DNA of 64,000 bases from Lasiosphaeris hirsuta (lineage: Eukaryota > Ascomycota > Sordariomycetes > Sordariales > Lasiosphaeriaceae), in assembly GCA_030549175.1 (NCBI GenBank), contig JAUKUA010000004.1:1612001-1676000 (forward strand), written 5' to 3'. The notes under the pieces are model-generated. The model saw nothing but the letters and a program-made list of their open reading frames with translations. It did not search any database and was not told the origin of the DNA. The position numbers and the translations under genes were made by a program. Every line of letters begins with the position of its first letter. The stretch's first letter is position 1. Positions 13,572 through 24,560 of the stretch are shown here, piece by piece.

Positions 13572-14441
13572 CGGATGGTGCGCGCGGATCAATTGCGCAA
13601 GTCGCGTGTTAATAATTCAATTTGTGAGGTCTCAAAAGTAGCAAGACTATGTGTAGCGAATATGACGCGCTTTTTTCTGCACGACTAAGACCTTGCAAGT
13701 ATGAACTTTACTGAGATGTGGAGCGCAAGAGTGGCAAGGAGGTGGGTCGCTACACTTCAATTGAAGTAAACAAACGGTTTGGCGCGGGACAAATCCTTGA
13801 TGCGTGGCTTGGCGTCAGCTTTCCGCCAAGGCTTCCCGACGGATACCTAGGTAGGTACCTACACAGTAACCTAGGTTCCATACTATGTACACCTACCTCA
13901 TACTAGTACCGAGGCATATTCGGCCCGTGCTCAGCGCTGTGGCTGGTGTCTCCCAGAAAGGGCACAACGTTCAGCATCAGCACACTGAACAATATCGAAA
14001 TAGGAGTGGAAGCTACCTAACTAATAAGTTACTTTGTTGTAGTACTTTTTATTGCCACCCTTTGCGCTCTTTGCTTGTTGCACTTGCCACTACCGACCAA
14101 CGGGGAGAGGCTCAGCCACCGTGGCGCTATCGTGTGTCCTGCCACGTGGTATATGAATTATCGCTGTTTTCGCCCGTCTACTAACACTTTAACTAGCCTT
14201 TAACACCAAAATGTGTTAGGCTGGTTGCAAAAACACCACGTGCCTGCTTAACGTGGGGCCTCTCTTCCTGGTAGCGCCTCCTCAATCAAGCGTCCGCACT
14301 CACACGGTCGGCCGATCGCCTAGCCGTGTAACTTGAGCTTCGTAGAGTGTGCCGCAGCGCTTTACACTCTGGACTTCTCACCCGAGTTGTACTCCGGATT
14401 CAATCAGCAACCGCGGCACTCTGCGCACCGCTAAGCGCAAT
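13572..14441. other. Divergent promoter region CSM1/MSP1
   Basis: This 870-bp spacer must contain both promoters. It holds CCTAGG-centred palindromic sequence at 13844-13878 and an inverted repeat with 7-bp arms (CTTGGCG 13808-13814, CGCCAAG 13824-13830). No coding potential was seen. Confidence 0.45.
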
Positions 14442-15825
14442 ATGAGTGATTCAAGGCGAAACCGCCTCGAGTCGACGGGATTCATGATCGCTGTGGGTGT
14501 AAGTAGCTCCCGCACTGCCCATGCCACTGCCACGCAACACCACCTTGGTGTTGGGCTCTAACACATCTTCCAGGCAATAACCGCGATATCGGCCTGGTTC
14601 ATGATACGCGACCACATCGGTCCCTATGTTGCTAGCCTAGTCGACCCCGACCGCGAAAAGAACGAGCAAGCCAGACTCAAGGCCGAAGCCACGCTCGCGA
14701 GAATAAGCCGATCGCGCCAACCAGTCACCGAAAGCGATGGGTTTAGTGATGAGGCCTACAGTACAGATAAGCCGGCACCTCTGGTGCTCAACGAATACGA
14801 AAATCAGGTAGCTCTCGAGGTTGTCGCGCCAGAGGATATTCCCGTGGGGTTCAGTGATATCGGCGGCTTGGAAGATATAATCGAAGAGCTCAAGGAGTCC
14901 ATCATCTACCCATTGACAATGCCGCACCTCTACGCCCATGGCGGTGCGCTGCTGGCGGCGCCTTCTGGCGTCCTGCTGTACGGGCCGCCGGGTTGCGGCA
15001 AGACGATGCTAGCCAAGGCTGTGGCTCACGAGAGCAAGGCCAATTTCATCAACCTGCACATCTCAACCCTGACAGATAAGTGGTATGGCGACTCCAACAA
15101 ACTGGTCCGCGCTGTCTTCTCCCTGGCCCACAAGCTCCAACCCGCCATTATCTTCATCGACGAGATCGACGCTGTGTTGGGAACCCGGAGGAGTGGCGAG
15201 CACGAGGCCAGCGGCATGGTGAAAGCTGAGTAAGACTCCCGTAGCAGTTCCGTAGCATTCTGCAACAGCTTGCCTTGCTAACATGGCCAGATTCATGACA
15301 CTCTGGGACGGTCTGACATCAACCGCCGCTAACGGCACTCCGGCGAGGATAGTGGTTTTGGGCGCCACCAACAGGATCAACGACATCGACGAGGCCATCC
15401 TCAGGAGAATGCCAAAGAAGTTTGCCGTCTCGCTTCCTGGGAAGGAGCAACGGCGCCGAATCCTGCAGCTGATTCTGGGAGAAACAGAACGCGACCCAGA
15501 GCACTTTGACATAGACTTCATCGCCAAGGTCACGCAGGGCATGTCTGGAAGCGACCTCAAGGAGGCGTGCCGGGACGCGGCCATGGTACCGGTGCGGGAG
15601 TCTCTCCGACAGCAGCGTGCTTCCGGGGAACCGATGACCCGAATGAACGTCAAAAAGGTGCGCGGCATCCGGAACGAGGACTTTTTTGACCGCCTTGGTG
15701 GCCAGACTTTGAAGCAGACGCCCTCTCGGCGGACGAGCACAGTGGCACAAATACAGTCCAAATCTTCAACCGACTTGTACGAGGATGTAGAAGACGGCGT
15801 TACATCAGTCGAATCATTGGGCTAG
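14442..15825 (+). CDS. MSP1: Mitochondrial outer membrane AAA ATPase Msp1
   Basis: Msp1 (ATAD1 in animals) is a membrane-anchored AAA ATPase that pulls mislocalised tail-anchored proteins out of the mitochondrial outer membrane. Exons: 14442-14498, 14574-15229, 15291-15825, with introns of 75 and 61 nt; predicted 415 residues. A short N-terminus is followed by one membrane segment at about residues 14-30, completed by splicing of exon 1 to exon 2. The ATPase core has Walker A GPPGCGKT near residue 155, Walker B IIFIDEID, and sensor I LGATNRI. A Lys/Arg-containing tail with the EDFFDRLGG block follows. The start is the first ATG that gives the MSDSRRNRLE leader. The gene is divergent from CSM1. 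Confidence 0.92.
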
Positions 15826-16778
15826 ATAGGTTATTGTGAAGAAATACTATATCTGTATGTACAAAAGAGGCATAGCGGCGGGGTTAGAGATGCAATTGAT
15901 GGACGAGACAGCATATCTTGTAGATGGGAAAGATGGGGTAAATAGGGTGGGAGGAAGGGTCCTAGTTCCGGAGGAACAGGGATAACGCAGGGGATAAAGG
16001 CTTAGCGTCGACACTTAATACCAAGCACACAAAGGCACACGCACGATGCCACTTAGAGGACAGTCCTGTTTTATTGCCCCAAGATATCCAGCCGTGTTTG
16101 AAAGCGATACAGGGTAGACAGCACAAGATGCCCGCGGTACAGAGCGAGGCCGCAAGGACCCCAGGAAAAGTTCTGACTGACGTGACAAGACCCTCGTTAT
16201 TCGCACCGAGCGCTTTGACTGTAGAGTGAACAGTTACGTCGAGAAGAGGAGTCAGTTGTGGTCAGTCTGGGGAAGAACACCTCAGCACGTCATCCAGTGC
16301 CCCACAGCGGGACAAATGAGCTGATACTAAGGTACATGGCTCCCTGCGCGCCTTCCCCCACAGCCAGATGTCACTCGCCATCAGGCGCTTTCTTACTCAA
16401 ACCCCTCCGTGCTCGGATGGAAAAAAAGCGGTCGGCAAGGAGCGGCAACAATTGGAGATGGAGAAATGGAGTTGGAAAGAGCAAAAGCTGGGGAAACGGC
16501 CCAACCTATCCATCTTCTCTCCCCAATACTCAGTCGATGTTCCTCAGTGTTCCCGTACTTGCCATATGCCTCGCCAGTCCCCTTCGTCCTTCAACTTATT
16601 CCTCTTGCGTAGATTGCTGAAGCGACACCAGTTGTGACACCACGACTACTGCATCACCGCATTGCCATTGGAATTGGAACTGCCCCGCCATCCGGCAATC
16701 GCAACCTCGCATCCCCGGGTCGCTCGTCAACGGCATTTTGAGTCACCTTCCTCATCACCACCCACACACTCGTCCCCA
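15826..16778. other. Spacer MSP1 to cystathionine beta-lyase
   Basis: This region should hold the MSP1 3' end and the promoter of the following plus-strand gene. I looked for a sulfur-control (CYS3-type) palindrome and did not find a clear one. No coding sequence was recognised. Confidence 0.4.
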
Positions 16779-18176
16779 ATGGCGTCCCCAGACGGCACCA
16801 GCCCAACGCTGCAGGCGGCAAACAAGGCCTTTGCTCGCCTCGATATCGACGGTCATGACCTCCCCCCATCTCCTGCTCCGTCGAGCCCGCAGGCCGGGCG
16901 CCGCCGCTACGCCCTCGCCACAGAGCTTGTCTACACCGAAACCAAGGACCAATATGGCGCTTCGAGCATCCCCATCTACCAGTCGGCCACATTCAAGCAG
17001 ACGTCGTCGAGTGGCGGCAACGAGTACGACTATACGCGGTCAGGCAACCCAACCCGCACTCACCTCGAGCGCCACCTAGCCAAGATCATGAATGCGACAC
17101 GTGCCCTGGCTGTCGGGTCCGGCATGGGCGCGCTAGACGTGATCACTCGTCTGCTAAAGCCGGGCGACGAGGTCATTACCGGCGATGACCTGTACGGTGG
17201 CACCAACCGGCTACTTACATACCTGAAGAACAATCAGGGTGTCGTGGTCCACCACGTCGACACTACCAACATCGACCGCGTGCGCGAGGTCCTCACGGAC
17301 AAGACCACCATGGTGCTGCTCGAGACGCCCACGAACCCCCTGATCAAGATCGTCGACATCCCCACCATCGCCGGCGTCACCCACGATGCCAACCCCAAGG
17401 CCCTGGTCATCGTTGACAACACGATGCTCTCGCCCATGCTCTCCAACCCGCTTGACCTCGGCGCCGACGTCGTTTACGAGTCGGGCACCAAGTACCTTTC
17501 GGGCCACCACGACATTATGGCAGGTGTCATCGCGTGCAATGACCCGGAGCTGGGCGACAAGATGTATTTTACCATCAACGCGACCGGCTGCGGTCTTTCA
17601 CCCAACGACTCGTTCCTCCTCATGAGGGGCGTCAAGACCCTGGCTATTCGCATGGAGAAGCAGCAGGCCAATGCCCAACGGATTGCCGAGTTCCTCGAGT
17701 CGCACGGCTTTCGAGTCCGCTATCCGGGCCTGAAATCACACCCGCAGTACGATCTCCATTGGTCGATGGCGAGGGGTGCAGGTGCTGTGCTCTCTTTCGA
17801 GACCGGGGATGTGTCGCTCTCCGAACGCATCGTCGAGGCCGCTAGGCTTTGGGGGATTAGCGTGAGCTTCGGTTGTGTCAACAGCCTGATCAGTATGCCC
17901 TGCCGTATGAGCCATGCGAGCATTGACGCGAAGACAAGGAAGGAGCGCCAGATGCCTGAGGACATTATTCGACTGTGTGTTGGCATCGAAGATGCGGATG
18001 ATCTTATTGACGACCTGTCTCGCGCAGTAAGTCTAGGCCCATGCCCCTTTCTCTACCTCTCTGCCAACTATTCTAACATGTTGCAGCTCGTCCAAGCCGG
18101 TGCTGTGACCCTCACAATTGATGGCTTTCACGCCACTGATGCGGAAGGGAACGGCTCAACGCCGACATCGGCCTAG
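16779..18176 (+). CDS. STR3: Cystathionine beta-lyase
   Basis: This PLP enzyme cleaves cystathionine to homocysteine, pyruvate and ammonia in methionine biosynthesis (met-2 in Neurospora). Exons: 16779-18026 and 18087-18176; predicted 445 residues. The fold-type I Cys/Met metabolism domain fills residues about 45-420: YTRSGNPTR, GSGMGALDV, the TPTNPL loop, and the PLP lysine in SGTKYLSGHH at about K238. The 60-nt intron (GTAAGT donor, TTGCAG acceptor) is a multiple of three without a stop, so unspliced mRNA would read on with 20 extra residues; splicing is preferred because the motifs are canonical. The assignment to beta-lyase rather than cystathionine gamma-synthase or gamma-lyase rests on recalled family wording (SGHHDIMAGV) and is likely but not proven. 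Confidence 0.88.
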   Translation: MASPDGTSPTLQAANKAFARLDIDGHDLPPSPAPSSPQAGRRRYALATELVYTETKDQYGASSIPIYQSATFKQTSSSGGNEYDYTRSGNPTRTHLERHLAKIMNATRALAVGSGMGALDVITRLLKPGDEVITGDDLYGGTNRLLTYLKNNQGVVVHHVDTTNIDRVREVLTDKTTMVLLETPTNPLIKIVDIPTIAGVTHDANPKALVIVDNTMLSPMLSNPLDLGADVVYESGTKYLSGHHDIMAGVIACNDPELGDKMYFTINATGCGLSPNDSFLLMRGVKTLAIRMEKQQANAQRIAEFLESHGFRVRYPGLKSHPQYDLHWSMARGAGAVLSFETGDVSLSERIVEAARLWGISVSFGCVNSLISMPCRMSHASIDAKTRKERQMPEDIIRLCVGIEDADDLIDDLSRAVSLGPCPFLYLSANYSNMLQLVQAGAVTLTIDGFHATDAEGNGSTPTSA

Positions 18177-18530
18177 TTCTGACTGCATATCCTAACATGA
18201 GCAATGGTTTCCAGCTGCTTTGATGTATCTATTACGGTACTGGGGACGTGTTATGGCATCTTCGCAGGTTCAAAATTTTTTTTTTTTGGCAAAAAGGTAT
18301 GGGGTGATTTTCTGGATTGCATCAAACGCTTTGAGAATACACTGGACTCGGCCCGCTTGCTTCCCCCTGGGAAGCCTCGCTTGTTGGGAGGCATGTTCTC
18401 GCTGTCTGTTAGGTGATACATGCAGTTCTGACAGCTAGGCGGCCCTAATCACGTTCACGCGTCGGTGGGGGGCTTTCTCCTGTTTAGCGCAACGCTTCTC
18501 AACGTGAGAGAGGGGGGGGGGGGGGGGTGC
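18177..18530. other. Convergent spacer with a 16-G tract
   Basis: The region between the beta-lyase stop and the stop of the small minus-strand gene contains an uninterrupted run of 16 G at 18512-18527. Read on the minus strand, this is poly(C) starting four bases after the small gene's stop codon. No coding sequence was seen. Confidence 0.5.
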
Positions 18531-18784
18531 TCACACGGCCGTAAGTTTGGTCAGGAGGATCTCAGCTGTGGTTGACTCGCTCCGGCCCTGCGCGTTGACC
18601 CAGCGCTCGAACATGGGTGACTGCTCAGGGGTGGCAGTGTTGACCTTAAGGAGACGCAACGGCTGCTCTTGGCCGGTGGTTCTGCTGTCATTAGACGTCG
18701 GAAGATACTCTAAGGAGGATGACTAGTGACCAACCTTTGGTTGTTGGACTCTGGTGCTCGAGCCTCTCTCACACTGTGAGGCAT
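18531..18784 (-). CDS. Small two-exon gene, 67-residue protein of unknown function
   Basis: I do not recognise this protein. Exons on the minus strand: 18735-18784 and 18531-18684, joined by a 50-nt intron (GTTGGT donor, CTAATGACAG acceptor). The same GTTGGT donor is used in TMS1 nearby. The start is MPHSVREARAPESNNQ after a CAACG context. Exon 2 carries a compact, coding-like sequence: LRLLKVNTATPEQS, FERWVNAQGRSES, and a C-terminal AEILLTKLTAV. There is no signal peptide or membrane segment. The acceptor is CAGCAG, so two isoforms differing by one residue are possible. A TATATATA sequence lies about 145 bp upstream. The exons are too short for ordinary ORF calling. The gene is inferred from frame, splice signals and composition only. 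Confidence 0.5.
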
Positions 18785-18927
18785 CGTTGCTTTGTGTTGG
18801 GCTGGGTGTTGGTACTATGTTGCTGGATGAGGAGTTTCAGGACACACACCCAGGAAAGAGGGCAGGCTCTGGGGACGTCTTCTCTTTGACCTCGTCTAAA
18901 CATAATAGCGGGGTGGGTAGCGCGGTC

Positions 18928-18935
18928 TATATATA
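18928..18935 (-). promoter_or_regulatory. TATA-like box upstream of the small gene
   Basis: TATATATA reads identically on both strands and lies about 145 bp upstream of the small gene's ATG. The setting is GC-rich, so it stands out, but no transcript start is known. Confidence 0.35.
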
Positions 18936-21900
18936 CGTCTCTTAGCACGCCTTGAGATGCCCGGACGAGCCAAGGGCACGATAAGCGTGGGAGGGAAGGA
19001 AATCCGGTTCCCCCGGTTTTTTTTGGGGGGAGGGGGAGGGGCGTACAGGGCAGGCGCATGGCATTGGCTAGAGGAAAGAACGGGGGATTAAAAAAGAGAA
19101 TACAAAAATCGGCATCGGCACTTTGTTGTTTCGCTCCTCCACGGCGGCCCTCGTCAAGCTTTGGGAGGCGTGTGCTCGGCGCTGCGGGAGGGAGATCTTC
19201 GCCTTCTCCCTGCCTACCCGCCCACTGTGGGATTCATGTATCCTCTGCCTCAGCAAGATCGTCAACCGACCTGCACACTCGCATCCCGGCCGTTGCTGAC
19301 AGGGGGAGGGAGAAGATGTAGGGTATCGCAAGCGTTGCCGTTTGTGTGTTACCTAGGTCTCGTCTTCGCTAGTTTGATGGGGGCGACGGGGGAATTATTC
19401 GCAACTGCGGTTCTACAGACTATCACAGCGGCTTATCGTTCTCAACCGGGTGTCGGTCCCCTCTGACCGGCTGTGCCTGTGATTGGTTAGCCTCGCGTAC
19501 CATGTGTCGTATGCTCTAGATCTTTGCCTGCAGTTATAGGTTTTGGTTAGCGGTATTTCATCGTCGATCTTAGTTTATGTAGGCACGTGTGGGATGGTTG
19601 GATGGGTGGGTGGGTATCGTGAGGCGGCTCCCAGCTGGTTTGGGGGTTCCCAAGGGTTTCCCGCGTCTAGCGCTGCCTCTCCCGCCTCCCGACTGCAGCA
19701 GCCCCTCATCTGTGAGGCTAGGCAGTCTGAGGATTGTTATTATTGGGTCGATAAGTAACGTCACGACACTCCACATGGGAAATGATATCCCCTGAATAAA
19801 TTTGAAGGTAGGGTCGATTGTCGAAACTACAAATATACCTCGGTGAGGAAAACCACTTCCCATGTCCCGTCCCCCGCGAGCGTGTCTGTTGGTCGTTGGG
19901 GTCCAACCATCGACTTCGTTGACCAGCGATTTATTTGCGTAATTGATGGTCGTGAGGCTCAAGGGAGGTGAGGGGTGGGGGGCTTTGGCCTGACGTGTCT
20001 TAAAACATGGGATGGAGTCAAGTTGGGGGGGGTTCCTCCCGAGCCGAGGCGGGAAGGGCTGAGGCCCAGAAAGCAGCTGGGGGGGTGGAGGAGGGGGGGG
20101 GGCGCGTTTTGTTTGGGACTCGGCTCATCCTTCACACTTCCATCTGAGGGACTGCCTAATGGGGCTTATCTACTTGATGCGGTAGGTTGGCTTAGATACG
20201 AGGTGTGTACTTGCCTAGTTCTTACATTCACGTGTGTTCAGTGGCCAGATTACCATCCTACCGTGTACCTAGGGTAGTAATTCCTAAGTGCCAGCAATGG
20301 AAATCGCGAATCTACACTGGTGCTAGACCGGGGAGCGATGCATGCATGCGCGTTGATGGAAGCCCCTAAGTCCCCAAATTTATTGTTGCCCACCTAGGAG
20401 GAACGTGTTGCGGCTACTCGTATTCTAGAAGGACACATGCTGTAACCAGTGCGCGGGATGGGATAGAAGAAGACTGGTTTGATACTTGGGGGAAAGGGTT
20501 GCCAGCTAGGGAAAAGTATGGATGACGTGAGTTATCGGTGAATGCCGGGGTGAGCCACCCGCTCGCTAGGTGTGCAGCCAAGGCTTACATCCCACGCTGC
20601 TGCGTTGAAACTTGAAATCCCATCCCAAGCATCTCTGCTTGTTCCCTCCAACGGGCAGCCTCATGCGTGGCTCTCGCCTCCACTATACACCTAGGTGGGC
20701 GATTGCACGTAAGCCCACTAGGCCCATAGGAATACCCTGCCTGAGGTAAGCATTCGTCGAGTAGAACTCGCGCCTTCCACAGGGGAGGGGGGGGCTCTCA
20801 CAAGGGGCCAGCAACCTATGGCCTGGTCACCTGCTCTATCACACCTTGGCCCGGCCCTGCAAATTGCCCTGCGTCTCGCATATGCCCTCAACACGTCATA
20901 TCCTGTTGTTTGCTCTTGTTTGCTTCACTCGGCCAGGGGACCAGAGGGGCCAGACACTCAGATCACGATCGCTGCATGCCCTCTCTTGCCCCCCAGAGAG
21001 GTAACCCCCGTCTCACTTCTCCGCGCTTCCCCCCTACCCGCGCGCAATGGCACAGCGAGGTGGGCGGAAGAGAGGCGGCACCCGGTGGAAGTTGCGGCCC
21101 CCGTCCTTACCCCCCCACTCGCACCCGGAAGCAGTGGTCCTCATGTCGAGATGTCGAGAAGAGGCGCACGGCCGTATCATATTGTCCCCCGCGGCATCAA
21201 GCCCCCGTGGGTTTTCACCTCCTATGCCACCTTCACGCTCGCCCGGCCCCCCCACTGCCGCCGCGCCTCTGCTGGATAAGCCCGAGTTACACGGGATCCC
21301 TCTTGCTTGGGCGCCGGTTCTTGCCGACCAAAAGAAAAGTGAGGCTGGTTGACTTCGGACTCTCCAGCGTATACGAGGCACGTGTTGTAAAGGTTACGAT
21401 GACAACATATGAAATCCGATTGACCAGGCGGTAAAGCCAGGCCGGATGAGTGGCTAGGCCCGGTGGCTAGACCCGGTGGCTAAACCAGATGTGAATACCG
21501 ATGCCCAGTGTAGCCTCTGGAGGTGCCGTCATATGACAAGGCGTTCTCTCCTCGCGATGCAGGTTCCCGCTGGTAAAGAGGGACCGGAGACGAGCGTCAG
21601 CCGCAAGGCGGTGAAGCGGTCAAGGACTGTGCCCTAGCGAAGCGAAGTGGGAATACACCAATGGCACATGAACTTGACGTGACATTCATAGCAGATGATG
21701 GGCATTCGTCTTCACCCCAGGTCTGAAGCCCGAAAGGCATCCTATATGCGATAAGACCAGCCAACTTCCCCATGACGGGCGGATATATGATATCGTCTCG
21801 TGGCACTGTTACACCGGTCCACCGGTCCACAAAAGAAGCACGTCCGAGCATCCTTTAATCCTCTGTGCGCCAGACAAACGGGCCCTATCTGGGCCTCCGA

Positions 21901-23004
21901 TGCATTCATGGCAGTTTCCCAGGGGGGATCTAGAGCACCCTCCCAACACCCGGCGCCAACCCTATCAACCACTCCCGCCCCAAACTGCCGAAAAGGCCCG
22001 ACGCGCAGGCCAGCTGTCACGACGACAATACAACCTACCTTCCTGTGCATGCTCCAATCTGGGGAAAGCAGCACGAAAGTTGCATGCATGTCAGCGAGTA
22101 CCACCTGGCCCACAGGAGTCTGTCTCACGATAGTGTTGCCGGCCGGACACAAAAGCGCGCTCCTCATCGCCTGTATTGCCCTGAGGTCTCCCACACCTCC
22201 TAGGTGGGAGGAGAGGAAAGCAACAGACAATTAGACAGCCAAACAACAACAGAAGCTCGCTCACCCCAGTCTCCCCCTCCCCCCCAGCTCATCAAGGTTC
22301 TCCCCTAAATTGCGCGCTCCCAGGCCAATATCTCGACTTTTCGTCTCCTGCTTCCCACCTCCCTGCCACGTCACACAGTGCCTCCGACTCCCTCCTTGCT
22401 CCCCCCAGAACAAGAAAAAGAGGAAGGTGGCCAAGGGGAGAAGAGGGGGAAGAGAAGCAAACAGCCCCACCGCGTCACAGAAGACTGCATTACAGGATAG
22501 CGGCATCTGGTAGCATCTAATAGCATCCCCACGCCCCCGCGGCCCACGATCGGCCCTAAAAAGCGTCAAACCACATCCGCGGAGCCGCACGCCCCAGCAT
22601 TTAGGTCTCGTGGGCCCTATTACCAAAACCGGTAACACCTCATCGTAACGACCTTGTACGTCATGGTTAACACAAGGCCCTTGCGCCGTTTAGAATGGGT
22701 AGCTGAACATGTCGCGCATCCGGGCCGACATGCCCACTTAACCCCGGGCCCTCTCACCAAAACGACCCAGCGGTAGCCGACGAGATTCTGGGGGAAAGCT
22801 ACCGCTGTGCGTGGAACCAAGACATCGGCAACGCGGCATGGCCTTCACCCGAAAGACGAGATGGGGAAAATGCAGAATGCATTGTGACACCTAAAGAGTA
22901 CTGCTAGCCTCCATGCCGATACCCAGGAAAACTCCGGCGCCACTTATGAATATGAGTGTTACAGAAAAGAAGTACATATAATAAAGGAAAAGCAGACATG
23001 TCGT
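18936..23004. other. 4 kb gene-poor, G-tract-rich region
   Basis: The region contains open frames of 60-170 codons on both strands, but they overlap each other and resemble nothing known. Visible structure includes G-tract clusters (19024-19040 and about 19970-20102), a short tandem repeat at 21450-21486, and several CCTAGG-type motifs near 19350 and 20270. It ends in the 3' flank of TMS1. An unrecognised noncoding RNA remains possible. Confidence 0.4.
21450..21486. repeat. Three tandem copies of a 13-nt unit
   Basis: The unit GTGGCTAGRCCCG occurs at 21450-21462 and 21463-21475, with a third partial copy (GTGGCTAAACC) at 21476-21486. The array lies in noncoding DNA and its function is unknown. 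Confidence 0.75.
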
Positions 23005-24560
23005 TTAGGCGACATCGAAGCGGTCAGGCAATACAATGGGTGCCACCAACGTCCAGGTATACATGGCGTAACACACCCACGAGCTCACGATCTTGACCCA
23101 GCTTGCCCACAAGGTCCGTCCAACCGTAGCGAAATCGTCCTGCCGCTTGTCATCCCAGTCCATGGTCAGCAGCGTGGCCACCCAGGCCGTGGCCAGGAAG
23201 AAGATGATGTGGAACATGGCATAGTTGTACTGAGTGCTCGAGCGCTCATCATCGTGTGCCGTATTGCCACCCGCATCGCTATCGTCATCGTCATCTGACA
23301 AGAGCGCATCGGCCGGAAGACTACCCTCCTCGACAGCCCTGCGCAGCGCCTCGGCCCGCATCTCCCGCCGGGCGCTCGGCTGCGTTGTCACGAGGTCATG
23401 CTCATCCTCATCGGACAGGCGGATATGCCCTTTTCCGTTACCGCCAAGGCCAAGGCTTTGGGTCGCCGCTCTAGTGGTCGTGTACGCAACCGTGAGCATC
23501 GTGGCAATAGCGCCGAGGACGATCGTCGTGGTGCGGGTGCCCTGACCAAGAACCATCGGGTTGCAATGTTGATCCTCAGTATCATCGGGCTTCATGGAGA
23601 CGGCCGACATTGTCAGGTATGTGCAGTACACTGCGACCATGGCGGCTTGGGCGAGCCCCGCCTTGGGGTTGTACTCCTGCACGGCCGGGTGCACCGAGAT
23701 GACGGAAACAGCGAGCCAGAGCAAGAGGTTGATGGTAATCGCAGCCTGATTTGCCGAGCACCCGCTCGATGCGAAGAATACGTACTGAATGATTGTCATG
23801 GCGAGTGACGCCACATACATGCCGAGGGTAGAGCCAATCAGGACGAATCGCCAGACCTTGGAGTCGGTGTCCTCGATCTGCACGAGGCAGTATTCGGCCC
23901 AGTTGTGGGCGAGGTCGACCAGAAGGATGAGGCCAAGGACAAGGAACATCATGGCGCAGATGAGGGCAACATAGTTGCCCCAGAACATGAAGAATTCGTC
24001 TGGGATGAAGAAGGTGAGCACAATCAGGGCCAGCCAGGCGATAATCTTAGGCCCCCAAAATCCATTCTGTATCCCGGCGCGAGGGTTCTTCGACGACGTA
24101 ACACCGAGGAGAAGGCCAGCTAGGACGAGATGGAAGATTCCAAGAGCAAAGTTGATGCGATGGACGGCGAGCCAACCGTAACAGTCACCTTCGCCGCAGG
24201 TAATTTTGACGTAGTCGAGCATGAGATGTTGCAGCTTGTCGATGGCCCATTTCGTGAGCATGATCCACGACAAGATCGAGTTTATGACGAGAATGAGGGC
24301 GTATGCGATACGGGTTGCGACACTGTAGTCAATCGTCAGAATAGAGCGAGTATCGGCAACGAGGTGGCACCAACCTGTTGCCGCACTTCCCGCAGGCGCT
24401 GCACACCATGGAGCATGTCGCAGCTCCGCAACAGCTGGCAGCAAAACCAAGAACCTTTACACATGTTAGTATATTGGAGTCAGAGGAGGCATCGAATCGC
24501 AAAACATACGGTGCCCAAACTCGGCACCGCCAATAGCGGAAGCGAGAGAAGCGCGCCCAT
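23005..24560 (-). CDS. TMS1: Serine incorporator / TMS1 family membrane protein
   Basis: This polytopic membrane protein of the SERINC/TDE1 family has animal members linked to incorporation of serine into membrane lipids and, more recently, to lipid scrambling. Exons on the minus strand: 24510-24560, 24375-24454, 23005-24322, with introns of 55 and 52 nt; predicted 482 residues. It begins MGALLSLPLLAVPSLGT, followed by the Cys-rich CCGAATCSMVCSACGKCGN block typical of the family, then about ten hydrophobic segments (for example LVLAGLLLGV, GPKIIAWLALIVLTFFIP). An acidic loop with a DDDDDS run precedes the last segments and the ending PDRFDVA. The second exon is needed to recover the Cys-rich block. 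The gene is divergent from the MFS transporter across 0.9 kb. Confidence 0.93.

Noticed and set aside
12559..13641. 360-codon plus-strand ORF opposite CSM1
   Set aside because: It overlaps the recognisable CSM1 exons and has only composition-driven Ser/Ala/Gly content.
15063..15761. 232-codon minus-strand ORF opposite MSP1
   Set aside because: It spans an MSP1 intron and the AAA core on the other strand and is a shadow frame.
15971..15999. Sequence partly resembling a homing-endonuclease site or a plasmid origin segment (GGATAACGCAGGGGAT)
   Set aside because: The match is partial and isolated, and there are no vector or intein-like neighbours.
21742..22234. Overlapping ORFs of 144-162 codons on both strands
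   Set aside because: Both strands are open, products are biased and unrecognised, and no splice pattern improves them.
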